Below the pieces are notes generated by a model, which did not search any database, was not told where the DNA came from, and worked only from the letters and a program-made list of their open reading frames with translations. The translations under genes were made by a program, and so were the position numbers. From an uncultured Clostridium sp. (GTDB lineage Bacteria > Bacillota > Clostridia > Lachnospirales > Lachnospiraceae), in contig CALELW010000093.1 of assembly GCA_937902905.1 (NCBI GenBank), positions 1-13,550 of the forward strand: a DNA stretch of 13,550 nt, given 5' to 3'. Shown here piece after piece: positions 5,227 through 12,512 of this stretch (within the stretch, counting starts at the first letter, position 1; every line of letters starts with the position of its first letter).

Positions 5227-5935
5227 CTAGTGATAATTATAAATAAATTTTACAAATGCAGGATCGGAATGATCAACAATCTCACTATGTCCTAAATCTT
5301 TAGAAGCGATTATCTGCATTTCTTCCTCTGTCAACGTAAAATCCCAAATATCTAAATTCTGTTCCATTCGCTCTACATGAACGGATTTTGGAATAATAGA
5401 CACTCCTCTCTGCGCATTCCATTTCAGTGTCACCTGCGCAGCAGTCTTTCCATATTTCTCACCAATTGCCGTCAATTCCGAATCTGTGAAAATGCCATGC
5501 TTTCCTTCTGCAAGCGGACCCCATGCCTGTGGAATGACGCCATATGATTTCATATTTTCGACCGCATCCTGCTGAACAAAATACGGATGCAGTTCTACCT
5601 GATTAACTGCCGGAATTACTTCCACCGCTCCACACAAATTAGCAAGAATTGCCGGATAAAAATTCGCAACTCCAATCGCTTTTGTAAGACCCTCTTTATA
5701 GACCTTTGTAATTCCGCGATAAGCAGCAAAATAATCATTCATCGGCTGGTGCAGCAAAATCAAATCTGCATACTCCATGTTCAGTCTCTTAAGACATGCT
5801 TTAACCGCATCATAGGCAGCCTGTCTGAATTGCCTCATAAGTAACCTTTTCACATTCTTTCGCATCCGGAATCTGAAAAACTCCAAATCCCTCTAACGGC
5901 ATCTTTGCTCCTGTGTTCAATGTTAAAAATTCCAT
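5227..5935 (-). pseudogene. Aldo/keto reductase broken by an internal deletion
   Basis: ATG 5935 follows AGGAGG (7 nt) and opens MEFLTLNTGAKMPLEGFGVF, the standard start of the 2,5-diketogluconate reductase-like AKR family. After codon 39 (EAIQTG) the frame ends at TGA (5810-5812). AKR homology resumes one frame over at AAYDAVKACLKRL and runs to the normal C-terminus with LLHQP, AIGVANFYP, VNQVELHP, WGPLAEGK and IIPKSV. About 45 codons are missing at 5815-5825, and the frame changes. The gap removes the catalytic Asp, Tyr and Lys of the AKR tetrad; only the His of LLHQP remains. The NADPH-binding C-terminal end is still readable. A frame from 5886 could make a 219-aa protein but it would lack the active site. 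It lies 41 nt downstream of the flavodoxin gene, so both were one operon. Confidence 0.9.
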
Positions 5936-5976
5936 GATTGTTCCTCCTAAATTTTATTTTATTTTTCAAATACTTT

Positions 5977-6603
5977 TTATTGGATTGTGGCAACCCAGTC
6001 TTCTACTTCCTCTTTTGAGGCTCCCGACGAGAATCGCTCACCTTCCTGCCAGTTTCCACTTCCTGCCATATCGGCTAAAAGCTTTCCACTCTCACCAATT
6101 CCTGAGGAAGCAGAAGTACAAAACGGAATTACTGTTTTTCCTGCAAAATCATTGTTCTTAACAAAATTATTAACCGGCCATGCGGCAATCCCCCACCAAA
6201 TCGGATAACCGATATACACGGTATCATAAGAATCCCAATTATCTGCCTTCGTTGTTTTCAATACAACATCCCGCAGGCTTTCATCCTCATGCTCTTTATT
6301 TACACGACTGTCATCATTTGTCCAGTCAAGGTCATCATCAGTATATGATTCCTTCGGTTCAATCTCAAACAAAGTACCACCGGTCGCATTTGCAATTGTC
6401 TCAGCCACCGCTTTTGTACTTCCAGTTGCCGAATAATAAACAACTAATACTTTCTTGTTACTGCCCGATGTTTTTGTGCTTTCCTTTGTCTCATTTGTGG
6501 TCGTATTACCGGTTGAACTTGAACTGTCTGCCCCGCACGCCGTCACAAGCCCCAGTGTCATCACAACCGCCATCATTAAAGAAATTACTTTTTTCACTCT
6601 CAT
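5977..6603 (-). CDS. Lipoprotein-anchored flavodoxin
   Basis: A 208-aa protein. Residues 1-23 are a lipoprotein signal peptide: positive start MRVKK, hydrophobic stretch, lipobox VTAC with the lipidated Cys at 23. A Ser/Thr/Asn-rich linker (24-50) follows, then a flavodoxin domain. The FMN phosphate loop is YYSATGSTKAVAETIA (56-71), and the second flavin loop is YIGYPIWWGIAAWPV (130-144). It would sit on the outer face of the membrane and pass electrons using FMN; partners are unknown. AAAGGAGA lies upstream of the ATG. The downstream aldo/keto reductase is broken, so the flavodoxin may have lost a functional neighbour. Complete by length and motifs. Confidence 0.9.
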   Translation of the reverse strand: MRVKKVISLMMAVVMTLGLVTACGADSSSSTGNTTTNETKESTKTSGSNKKVLVVYYSATGSTKAVAETIANATGGTLFEIEPKESYTDDDLDWTNDDSRVNKEHEDESLRDVVLKTTKADNWDSYDTVYIGYPIWWGIAAWPVNNFVKNNDFAGKTVIPFCTSASSGIGESGKLLADMAGSGNWQEGERFSSGASKEEVEDWVATIQ

Positions 6604-6640
6604 AATCTGTCTCCTTTCGTGTCTCTAAAATTAAGATACT

Positions 6641-6671
6641 AAAGTTCTTCTTTAACTTTGATTTTATTATA
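6641..6671 (-). promoter_or_regulatory. Weak candidate promoter and inverted repeat before the flavodoxin gene
   Basis: TATAAT (6666-6671) could serve as -10, but no good -35 lies 16-18 bp upstream, where the P-ATPase terminator sits. An inverted repeat AAAGTT-N7-AACTTT (6641-6659) just downstream suggests an activator or repressor site. Confidence 0.35.
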
Positions 6672-6674
6672 AAC

Positions 6675-6698
6675 AAAAAAAGACTTCCAAAGAAGTCT
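6675..6698 (-). terminator. Rho-independent terminator of the P-type ATPase gene
   Basis: On the minus strand AGACTTC-TTTG-GAAGTCT (6681-6698) is followed by a run of T, about 40 nt after the ATPase stop codon. Confidence 0.85.
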
Positions 6699-6737
6699 CC
6701 TTTTGTTCATGCCGTATAAACCCAAAGGTTATATGTC

Positions 6738-8828
6738 TTATTTTTCATCCTTTTCGTTAAGCAAATCCTTCATGCTCTTAACACTGATTGCCAAAGTTGA
6801 TGTATTATGCAAAAGTGCTGACGTTGCCGGCTGCATAACACCACCAATCCCGCACAAAATCAATCCGGTATTAAAACCAACAATCTGTCGGTAATTTCCA
6901 TGAATCCGCTTTACTAACGCATTGCTTAACCGTTTTAAGGTAACTAATTCTTCCAGATTGTCGCCTGCAATGGTAATGTCAGCAATCTCCCGTGCCATCT
7001 CTGCACCATCACAAATTGCAATTCCGACATCTGCTGCAGAAAGTGCTGGCGAATCATTTACACCGTCTCCAATCATGATAACTTTACGTCCTGCCTGATG
7101 TTCTTTTTCCACATATGACGCTTTATCTTCCGGAAGCACTTCCGAATAATATTCATCAACGCCAACTTTAGCTGCAACCACTTTCGCAGTCCGCTCGCTG
7201 TCTCCTGTCATCATAACAATTTTAGAAAGCCCGCACTTACGAAGCATGGAAACAACCTGCGGTGCCTCCTCTCGAATCGGATCCGTAATTGCAATAACAG
7301 CAACTAAAACACCATCAATCGCCAGATATAAATGTGAACATTCACCCGAAAGAGATTCAAACAATTCTTCTTTTCCCTGTGGAATCACACATTGTTCATC
7401 TTCAAATACAAAATGATAACTTCCGATGATTACTTTCTTGTCCTGAATCCGTGAAGAAATACCATGTGCTACGATATATTCCACTTTGGAATGATTTTCT
7501 TCGTGAACAAGTCCTTTGTCCATCGCCGCGCGTACAACAGCTTTTGCCATCGAATGAGGAAAATGTTCCTCTAAGCATGCGGCAATTCTTAAAAGTTCGT
7601 CCGGTTCTTCATCACAGAAGGAAATCACATCGGATACAACCGGCTGTGCTTTTGTAATCGTTCCTGTCTTATCAAACACAATCGTATCTGCCTCTGCCAT
7701 TGCCTCTAAGAACTTTCCACCTTTGACGGTAATACCATGTGACTGAGCTTCGCGCATCGCCGATAAAACAGATATCGGCATAGATAATTTCAGCGCACAG
7801 GAAAAATCTACCATCAGTACAGAAAGTGCTTTGGTAACATTTCTCGTCAAAAGATAAACAAGTCCGGTTCCTGCCAATGTATACGGAACCAGGCTGTCTG
7901 CCAGATGCTCTGCCCGGCTTTCTACCGTTGACTTTAGTTTTTCCGTTTCCTCTATCATGGCAACAATTTTTTCATATTTTGTTGTGCCGGAATTCTCTTT
8001 AACCTCAATCAGAAGCTCTCCCTCTTCAAGCACCGTTCCGGCATAAACATAACCTCCCGGCTTTTTCGCAACCGGAATTGCCTCGCCGGTAAGAGAGGCC
8101 TGATTCACCATGCCCTCTCCTTCTTTGATTACACCATCAAGAGGAATAACATTTCCCATATGCACGGTCACACAATCGCCTGTCTCTATCTTCGAAACAT
8201 CCGTAAGAACCTCTTTGCCATCCACATTAAGCCACACTTTACTTACATTTAATGACATTTTCTTTGCCAAATCATCCACTGATTTTTTGTGTGTCCACTC
8301 CTCCATGATTTCACCTAAATCAAGAAGGAACATAACAGAACCTGCCGTTCCGTAATCGCCTCTTACAATTGATGTTGTAATCGCAATACCATCAAGCAGA
8401 GGAACTTCAATCTTTCTCCTGCCTACACAGGACAAAGCCTTCTTAATGTAAGAAAGCGATTTTACCAAAACAAGTCCGGTTCGTATCGGAGCTGGAACAA
8501 AAAGTTTGCTTCCCATACGAAGCACAACGCGGTTTACTAACTTGTCCCAATATTTCCGGTTCATCGCACGGCCGGAACGGGCAAGTGCCTCATCTTCTTC
8601 TACCTTCCGGCTATAATAATAGGTTTGCAGATAAGAGAGAAGGATTTGTCTTTCTCCTGTATAAGTAATTACTACATCACCTGTTCTCTCATAAACTTTA
8701 GCAGTCAGAATCATATCCTGTGCTGCCAAATCATACTCAAGTTTATCCGCCTGCAAATCCGTCATTTCATTTGTCATTACATGAATACGCATTCTGCCAC
8801 GCATATTATGCAAAACTTTAAATTTCAT
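6738..8828 (-). CDS. P1B-type heavy-metal-translocating ATPase (CtpC-like)
   Basis: A 696-aa pump. The ATG at 8828 is preferred over a GTG at 8837, which lies inside the AGAGGTGA ribosome site. Residues 1-70 resemble a ferredoxin-like metal-binding domain (GRMRIHV) but lack CxxC. P-type motifs: SLTGEAIPV (actuator, about 245-253), DKTGT (phosphorylated Asp at 386), EEHFPHS (about 420-426) where the usual HP reads HS, TGDSERTA, and GDGVNDSPAL (about 587-596). The metal-site helix carries DFSCALKL (Ser343-Cys344) rather than CPC or SPC, and the last helix has LLHNTST. That pattern and the small upstream protein resemble the CtpC group, associated with manganese, zinc or related metals in mycobacteria; the ion is not certain here. 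Export from the cytoplasm is expected. Confidence 0.9.
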   Translation of the reverse strand: MKFKVLHNMRGRMRIHVMTNEMTDLQADKLEYDLAAQDMILTAKVYERTGDVVITYTGERQILLSYLQTYYYSRKVEEDEALARSGRAMNRKYWDKLVNRVVLRMGSKLFVPAPIRTGLVLVKSLSYIKKALSCVGRRKIEVPLLDGIAITTSIVRGDYGTAGSVMFLLDLGEIMEEWTHKKSVDDLAKKMSLNVSKVWLNVDGKEVLTDVSKIETGDCVTVHMGNVIPLDGVIKEGEGMVNQASLTGEAIPVAKKPGGYVYAGTVLEEGELLIEVKENSGTTKYEKIVAMIEETEKLKSTVESRAEHLADSLVPYTLAGTGLVYLLTRNVTKALSVLMVDFSCALKLSMPISVLSAMREAQSHGITVKGGKFLEAMAEADTIVFDKTGTITKAQPVVSDVISFCDEEPDELLRIAACLEEHFPHSMAKAVVRAAMDKGLVHEENHSKVEYIVAHGISSRIQDKKVIIGSYHFVFEDEQCVIPQGKEELFESLSGECSHLYLAIDGVLVAVIAITDPIREEAPQVVSMLRKCGLSKIVMMTGDSERTAKVVAAKVGVDEYYSEVLPEDKASYVEKEHQAGRKVIMIGDGVNDSPALSAADVGIAICDGAEMAREIADITIAGDNLEELVTLKRLSNALVKRIHGNYRQIVGFNTGLILCGIGGVMQPATSALLHNTSTLAISVKSMKDLLNEKDEK

Positions 8829-8850
8829 ATCTATCACCTCTTAGATATAC

Positions 8851-8884
8851 AAAAAACACCTGTACAAACCGACAGGTGTTTTTT
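8851..8884 (-). terminator. Strong hairpin between the small membrane protein and the P-type ATPase
   Basis: A perfect 13-bp stem, AAAAAACACCTGT (8851-8863) and ACAGGTGTTTTTT (8872-8884), with an 8-nt loop. On the minus strand it ends in T6, like a rho-independent terminator. It sits after the small gene's stop and before the ATPase ribosome site. No promoter is evident between it and the ATPase, so read-through or processing must set pump expression. Confidence 0.85.
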
Positions 8885-8894
8885 AATAAGTATC

Positions 8895-9173
8895 TTATTC
8901 TTCTGTCTGACTTTCATCTGCATATGAAGTTTCCTGTGCTTTACGATCTTCATTAATCTGCTGTGCTTCTGCATAAATATCACCAGCATTTTCCTGAACT
9001 GTCGTAACTGTCTTCATAACAGATTCTTTTGCACGGAGAACCGCTGCGGTACATTTTGTATATACATTCTTTGCATCCTTACTGGAAAGAACTTTCACTC
9101 CTGCTGTACCAAGAAGCAGACCTGCTGCAAATAATCCCGTATGTTTTCCGTTAATTTTTTTCAACAATTTCAT
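8895..9173 (-). CDS. Small single-helix membrane protein, PacL-like partner of the P-type ATPase
   Basis: A 92-aa protein. A short basic start (MKLLKKINGKH) leads into one membrane segment (about 12-28, GLFAAGLLLGTAGVKVL), then a long helical region (about 32-78, TKCTAAVLRAKESVMKTVTTVQENAGDIYAEAQQI) and an acidic tail (ADESQTEE). This plan matches the small proteins that precede CtpC-like P-ATPases: mycobacterial PacL1 (DUF1490), which supports pump stability and binds metal, and a Firmicutes counterpart that I believe is DUF6110. The metal-binding DLHDHDH-type tail of PacL1 is not present; Cys41 and the acidic tail are the only candidate ligands. GGAGGTG lies 8 nt before the ATG. It is the first gene of the metal operon and is followed by a terminator-like hairpin. 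The role as pump scaffold is inferred from context. Confidence 0.75.
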   Translation of the reverse strand: MKLLKKINGKHTGLFAAGLLLGTAGVKVLSSKDAKNVYTKCTAAVLRAKESVMKTVTTVQENAGDIYAEAQQINEDRKAQETSYADESQTEE

Positions 9174-9196
9174 CTTAACGACACCTCCGTTTTATC

Positions 9197-9235
9197 CATT
9201 TCTTGAAAAATATTATAGTCCTCTTTCAAGAAATG
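9197..9235. promoter_or_regulatory. Operator straddling the metal-operon promoter
   Basis: Perfect 12-bp inverted repeat CATTTCTTGAAA (9197-9208) and TTTCAAGAAATG (9224-9235), 15 bp apart, flanking the -10 and reaching the -35. Each arm also contains a smaller near-palindrome (TTTCTTGAAA). The position implies repression. The regulator is not encoded in the window. Confidence 0.75.
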
Positions 9236-9239
9236 TCCA
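9212..9239 (-). promoter_or_regulatory. Promoter of the PacL-like/P-ATPase operon
   Basis: -35 TGGACA (9234-9239, 5 of 6), 16-bp spacer, -10 TATAAT (9212-9217). Lies between the arms of the 12-bp inverted repeat. Confidence 0.8.
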
Positions 9240-9246
9240 CCCTGTT

Positions 9247-9279
9247 TTTCCTTATTGATAATTTTTATCAATAAGGAAA
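9247..9279. promoter_or_regulatory. 15-bp perfect inverted repeat containing a Fur-box-like core
   Basis: TTTCCTTATTGATAA (9247-9261) and TTATCAATAAGGAAA (9265-9279) form a perfect 15-bp stem with a 3-nt loop. The core TGATAATTTTTATCA (9256-9270) differs from the 7-1-7 Fur box TGATAATNATTATCA at one position. It lies just upstream of the metal-operon -35 and just after the ABC permease stop codon (9289). No T-run follows on either strand, so it does not look like an ordinary intrinsic terminator. It may serve as an upstream Fur-family site, or as a 3' end structure for the ABC mRNA, or both. Confidence 0.65.
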
Positions 9280-9288
9280 CTATTCTTC

Positions 9289-11601
9289 TTACTCTACTCT
9301 CTTTAACGCTTCATCAAGAGGAATCTTACGGATTCTTCTAAAGTCAAAGAGCATGACAACCAAATAGCCAACAAAAATAAATGCAAACATCTTAATATAA
9401 TCCAAAGGTCCCATAATAAAGGTAAACCATCCGCTCATGCTTTGCAGCATAACAGTCCACACGCTCCGCATCACAAGCGTACCAACCAAAACACTCAGTG
9501 CTGCACAGATGACCACAACAATCGTTGTTGCAAGAAGATATAATTTTGCAATTTCTGCGTCTGTATAACCGAGAATTTTCGTCATGGATATCGCAACCTC
9601 ATTTTTCTCAATGATGATTTTTGTCAACAGGTAAATCAGCACAGCCGACAAAACCACACATAAGAACTGGAAGTACAGCATATAAGAGCCCATCGTATGG
9701 TCAAGCTGATTACTCATCTTCGTAATCTCTCTCTCCGTAATTACTGTTGCAATATAATCCTTTTTCACATCTTTTATTTTTGTATTTGTGAAAAATCCGT
9801 CAAATGCATCATCGTCTTTGTCAAATACCGTCCGATACTGCTCAATCGGCATAAAGACCGCAATACTCTGTGAGTGTTCAAAAAAGCCTTTTACTTTGAA
9901 CGAATATTTCTTTTTCTCGTATTTTGCACTGAGCGTGACCGTATCACCAACAGCTACATCATACTTATCACTAAACGGCTTTGAAATGTAAACTTCTTTC
10001 TCTTTTAAATTCTTTGCATCCGGCAGAGAAATATACTTACTCGTATCTTCTACGCCGTATATCGACACTTCTTCATCCAAGGCATCCGTCTTATACAGCA
10101 AAGAATCCATACTGAATTTTTCTGCATCGGAATTTTTCGTTGTAATTTCTTTGCCCGTTTCATCTTTATAACTTTTCAGTACATACTGATAATCAGCAAT
10201 CATCATATCCTTTGTATTATCTTTGTAATACTGTAAGGTAGACGGCATTCCGATTGCCATTGCTAACATAATAGAAATAAAGGCAATCCCCACAAACAAA
10301 ATTAAATAGTTCGGTATGTTCTGAAAAATAATACGCAGACGGAAACGGCTCAAAAAGTTCCATCTTGGCAGACGCATTGCTTTCTTTCGTTTGTTCTTTT
10401 TCAAATCACAGCGTAAAAACTGCAATGGTGTATGACGCAGCATCCGCATAAGAACCAATAAGTTAATAACAAACATAAGGACAACCGGAATAATCGTTGT
10501 CTTTATAAATGCATCCGGATTCCACAAAGTCACATATGTTGGCAGACTGTAGTTACTGTAATACATATAGACAACTAATTCTTTAAACACCGTGTAACCT
10601 AAAATATTACCGATAATTGCAGACACAAATGTCACAATGACAGGAGCCGCCAGGTAGTGTCTCACAAGCTCTCCTTTTGTGTAACCGGATGCACGAAGCG
10701 TACCAACCGTCATTGACTCTTTCTTAATTGTATTACTAATTGTCACGGCAAAAATAAAGGCAATAATCACAATGAGCACATCCAAAATCACGCCGCCCAT
10801 TGCTAAATCCGAACCCATATCGTCTGTTGCAAAGGTAATTGCCGGATTTGCATATGCCGGTGTATAATCCTCCACCTGATTGCCGGAAGTAATCACCTCT
10901 TTATATAAATCATCCAGAAAATCGTCCGACATTTCTTTCTCATCTACATCATCTGCCGGTCTTTTATCATAACGCCATGCGTAGTTATAATGGCAGGTAC
11001 CATTTAACCGTTCCCATCCCTCTTTTGTTACCATTGCCACATCAAATGTTATGGCATCAAACATCAAATCTGTGCTTTTTTCATGCAGCGTTGCATAATT
11101 GACATACGCAATCAGACCTGAAACTTCATATTTCTCGCCACCGGCGCGAATCGTATCGCCAACTTTAATTCCTGCATTGTCCGCATGCATACGGTCAATC
11201 GCAATTTCATTTTTATTTTCCGGAAGTTTTCCGTCTAAAACACTTGCCAGATTGACCTCATCATTTTTTTGAAAAACGCGGATGGTTCCCTCTTTCTTTC
11301 CATCTCCATCTTTATCTTCATTTAAATTGTAATAAAAATCCTCATATATCGTGGCAGAAAGCGAATCAAAAGTCCCCTTTTTTGCTTTTTGAGAAAGTTC
11401 AAAATGTCCATCTTCGCAAATCGACTTTTTCGTATTCTCGGTTGCCGCTGTCAGCATACTCTCATTTGCCACATACATACCGGCGATACAGCCAATTACA
11501 AAAATCATAAACAGACTAACTAAGAGATATTTGCTCCAATCCCCTTTTAATTCTCTCGGCACACGTTTAATTAATGGATTTTTCGTCTTGTTTTTCTTCA
11601 T
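9289..11601 (-). CDS. FtsX/MacB-type ABC transporter permease
   Basis: A 770-aa membrane protein. The ATG at 11601 is chosen because AGGAGG lies 9 nt upstream; starts further up overlap the ATPase gene. One helix (about 24-45), a large outer domain (about 46-265), three helices in the first FtsX domain (about 268-290, 316-340, 368-388), a helix at about 431-452, a second outer domain (about 455-640), and three C-terminal helices. Coupling-helix segments read GTLRASGYTKGELVRHYL and TKILGYTDAEIAKLYL, the usual FtsX pattern. The first outer domain contains DKDGDG (D96, D98, D100), a calcium-loop-like motif. This is the 8-helix, two-FtsX-domain single-chain form, so one permease plus an ATPase dimer may suffice. 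Substrate unknown; lipoproteins, peptides or antimicrobial compounds are family possibilities. Confidence 0.9.
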   Translation of the reverse strand: MKKNKTKNPLIKRVPRELKGDWSKYLLVSLFMIFVIGCIAGMYVANESMLTAATENTKKSICEDGHFELSQKAKKGTFDSLSATIYEDFYYNLNEDKDGDGKKEGTIRVFQKNDEVNLASVLDGKLPENKNEIAIDRMHADNAGIKVGDTIRAGGEKYEVSGLIAYVNYATLHEKSTDLMFDAITFDVAMVTKEGWERLNGTCHYNYAWRYDKRPADDVDEKEMSDDFLDDLYKEVITSGNQVEDYTPAYANPAITFATDDMGSDLAMGGVILDVLIVIIAFIFAVTISNTIKKESMTVGTLRASGYTKGELVRHYLAAPVIVTFVSAIIGNILGYTVFKELVVYMYYSNYSLPTYVTLWNPDAFIKTTIIPVVLMFVINLLVLMRMLRHTPLQFLRCDLKKNKRKKAMRLPRWNFLSRFRLRIIFQNIPNYLILFVGIAFISIMLAMAIGMPSTLQYYKDNTKDMMIADYQYVLKSYKDETGKEITTKNSDAEKFSMDSLLYKTDALDEEVSIYGVEDTSKYISLPDAKNLKEKEVYISKPFSDKYDVAVGDTVTLSAKYEKKKYSFKVKGFFEHSQSIAVFMPIEQYRTVFDKDDDAFDGFFTNTKIKDVKKDYIATVITEREITKMSNQLDHTMGSYMLYFQFLCVVLSAVLIYLLTKIIIEKNEVAISMTKILGYTDAEIAKLYLLATTIVVVICAALSVLVGTLVMRSVWTVMLQSMSGWFTFIMGPLDYIKMFAFIFVGYLVVMLFDFRRIRKIPLDEALKRVE

Positions 11602-11614
11602 TCCATTCATCCTC

Positions 11615-12331
11615 CTACCATTCCAAATCCATTGCCGAAATTTTCTGCTCATTGATATCATTATGTCTTACGCTTCCATCACGCAGCTTAATCACATGGT
11701 CTGCCATATGACGAATTGCTTCATTATGTGTTACCATAATAACCGTATTTCCATATTTTTTGTTTACATCTTCTATCAATTTCAAAATTTCTTTTGACGT
11801 GTTGTAATCAAGCGCACCGGTTGGCTCATCACAAAGCAAGATGTCCGGATTTTTTACAATCGCACGTCCAATTGAAACTCTCTGCTGCTGACCACCGGAA
11901 AGCTGATTTGGCAGTTTATAGCGGTGCTCATACAGTCCAAGTGTATGTAAAAGGTCATCAATATCCAAAGAATCATCAGACAAATAAGCTCCTACTTCAA
12001 TATTCTCTTTTACATTCAGATTCGCAATCAAATTATACATCTGAAATACATATCCCAAATGTTTTCTACGGTACTGGGTTAATTCTTTTTCCCCTAAGTC
12101 CTCTAATTTATCACCATGAATTGCAATATAGCCTGAATCGGCAGAATCAATTCCCCCAATAATATTTAACAAAGTAGACTTTCCTGAACCGGACGGTCCT
12201 AACAATACACAGAACTCCCCTTTGGCTACAGAAAAATTCATTCCACGAAGTACCTCCTGTCTGGTCTCTCCGCTTTCGAAGCCTTTCTTTAAGTCCACAA
12301 TCTCCAAAAACTTACTCTCCTGATTTGACAT
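11615..12331 (-). CDS. ABC transporter ATP-binding protein (MacB/LolD group)
   Basis: A 238-aa ATPase. The start at 12331 has AAAGGAG upstream; an ATG at 12376 would lie within the predicted operator and leader. Walker A GPSGSGKST (45-53), Q-loop FQMYNL (Gln97), signature LSGGQQQR (144-151), Walker B ILLCDEP (164-170) and switch His in MVTHNEA (His202) are all intact. The short linker NVKENIEVGAYL after the Q-loop is typical of the MacB/LolD/FtsE-like group that powers FtsX-type permeases. The permease gene begins 13 nt after its stop codon, so the two form one transporter. Expression is probably set by a promoter with an overlapping palindrome (12363-12409). Confidence 0.95.
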   Translation of the reverse strand: MSNQESKFLEIVDLKKGFESGETRQEVLRGMNFSVAKGEFCVLLGPSGSGKSTLLNIIGGIDSADSGYIAIHGDKLEDLGEKELTQYRRKHLGYVFQMYNLIANLNVKENIEVGAYLSDDSLDIDDLLHTLGLYEHRYKLPNQLSGGQQQRVSIGRAIVKNPDILLCDEPTGALDYNTSKEILKLIEDVNKKYGNTVIMVTHNEAIRHMADHVIKLRDGSVRHNDINEQKISAMDLEW

Positions 12332-12362
12332 AATTACTCCTTTCATGCAACAATCTCTTTCT

Positions 12363-12382
12363 TGGTTAGTCACCACTAACCA
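12363..12382. promoter_or_regulatory. Palindromic operator of the ABC transporter operon
   Basis: TGGTTAGT-CACC-ACTAACCA, perfect 8-bp arms, directly after the -10 and over the predicted start site. The shape suggests a TetR- or MarR-type repressor; none of the two TetR operators in this window shares its sequence, so the regulator is probably encoded elsewhere. Confidence 0.7.
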
Positions 12383-12409
12383 TTATGACATATTTTGCTA
12401 TTATTGCAA
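12382..12409 (-). promoter_or_regulatory. Promoter of the ABC transporter operon
   Basis: -35 TTGCAA (12404-12409), 16-bp spacer, -10 CATAAT (12382-12387). Confidence 0.6.
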
Positions 12410-12450
12410 GCAGATTGATGATAACATTTATCGATAAGAATAATAATAAA

Positions 12451-12491
12451 GGCTGTAAACACCGTCAATTCGCATTGACACGTTTACAGCC
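12451..12491 (-). terminator. Long hairpin terminator after rpe
   Basis: Outer stem GGCTGTAAAC/GTTTACAGCC (10 bp), small asymmetric bulge, inner stem GTCAAT/ATTGAC with loop TCGC. On the minus strand the hairpin is followed by TTTATTATTATT. It starts 21 nt after the rpe stop codon and closes the rsgA-rpe transcript. Confidence 0.85.
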
Positions 12492-12512
12492 TGTGTGTTC
12501 CTTATTTTGTAT

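Noticed and set aside
12428..12437. TTATCGATAA palindrome between the rpe terminator and the ABC promoter
   Set aside because: Short, AT-rich and not placed on any promoter element; no supported role.
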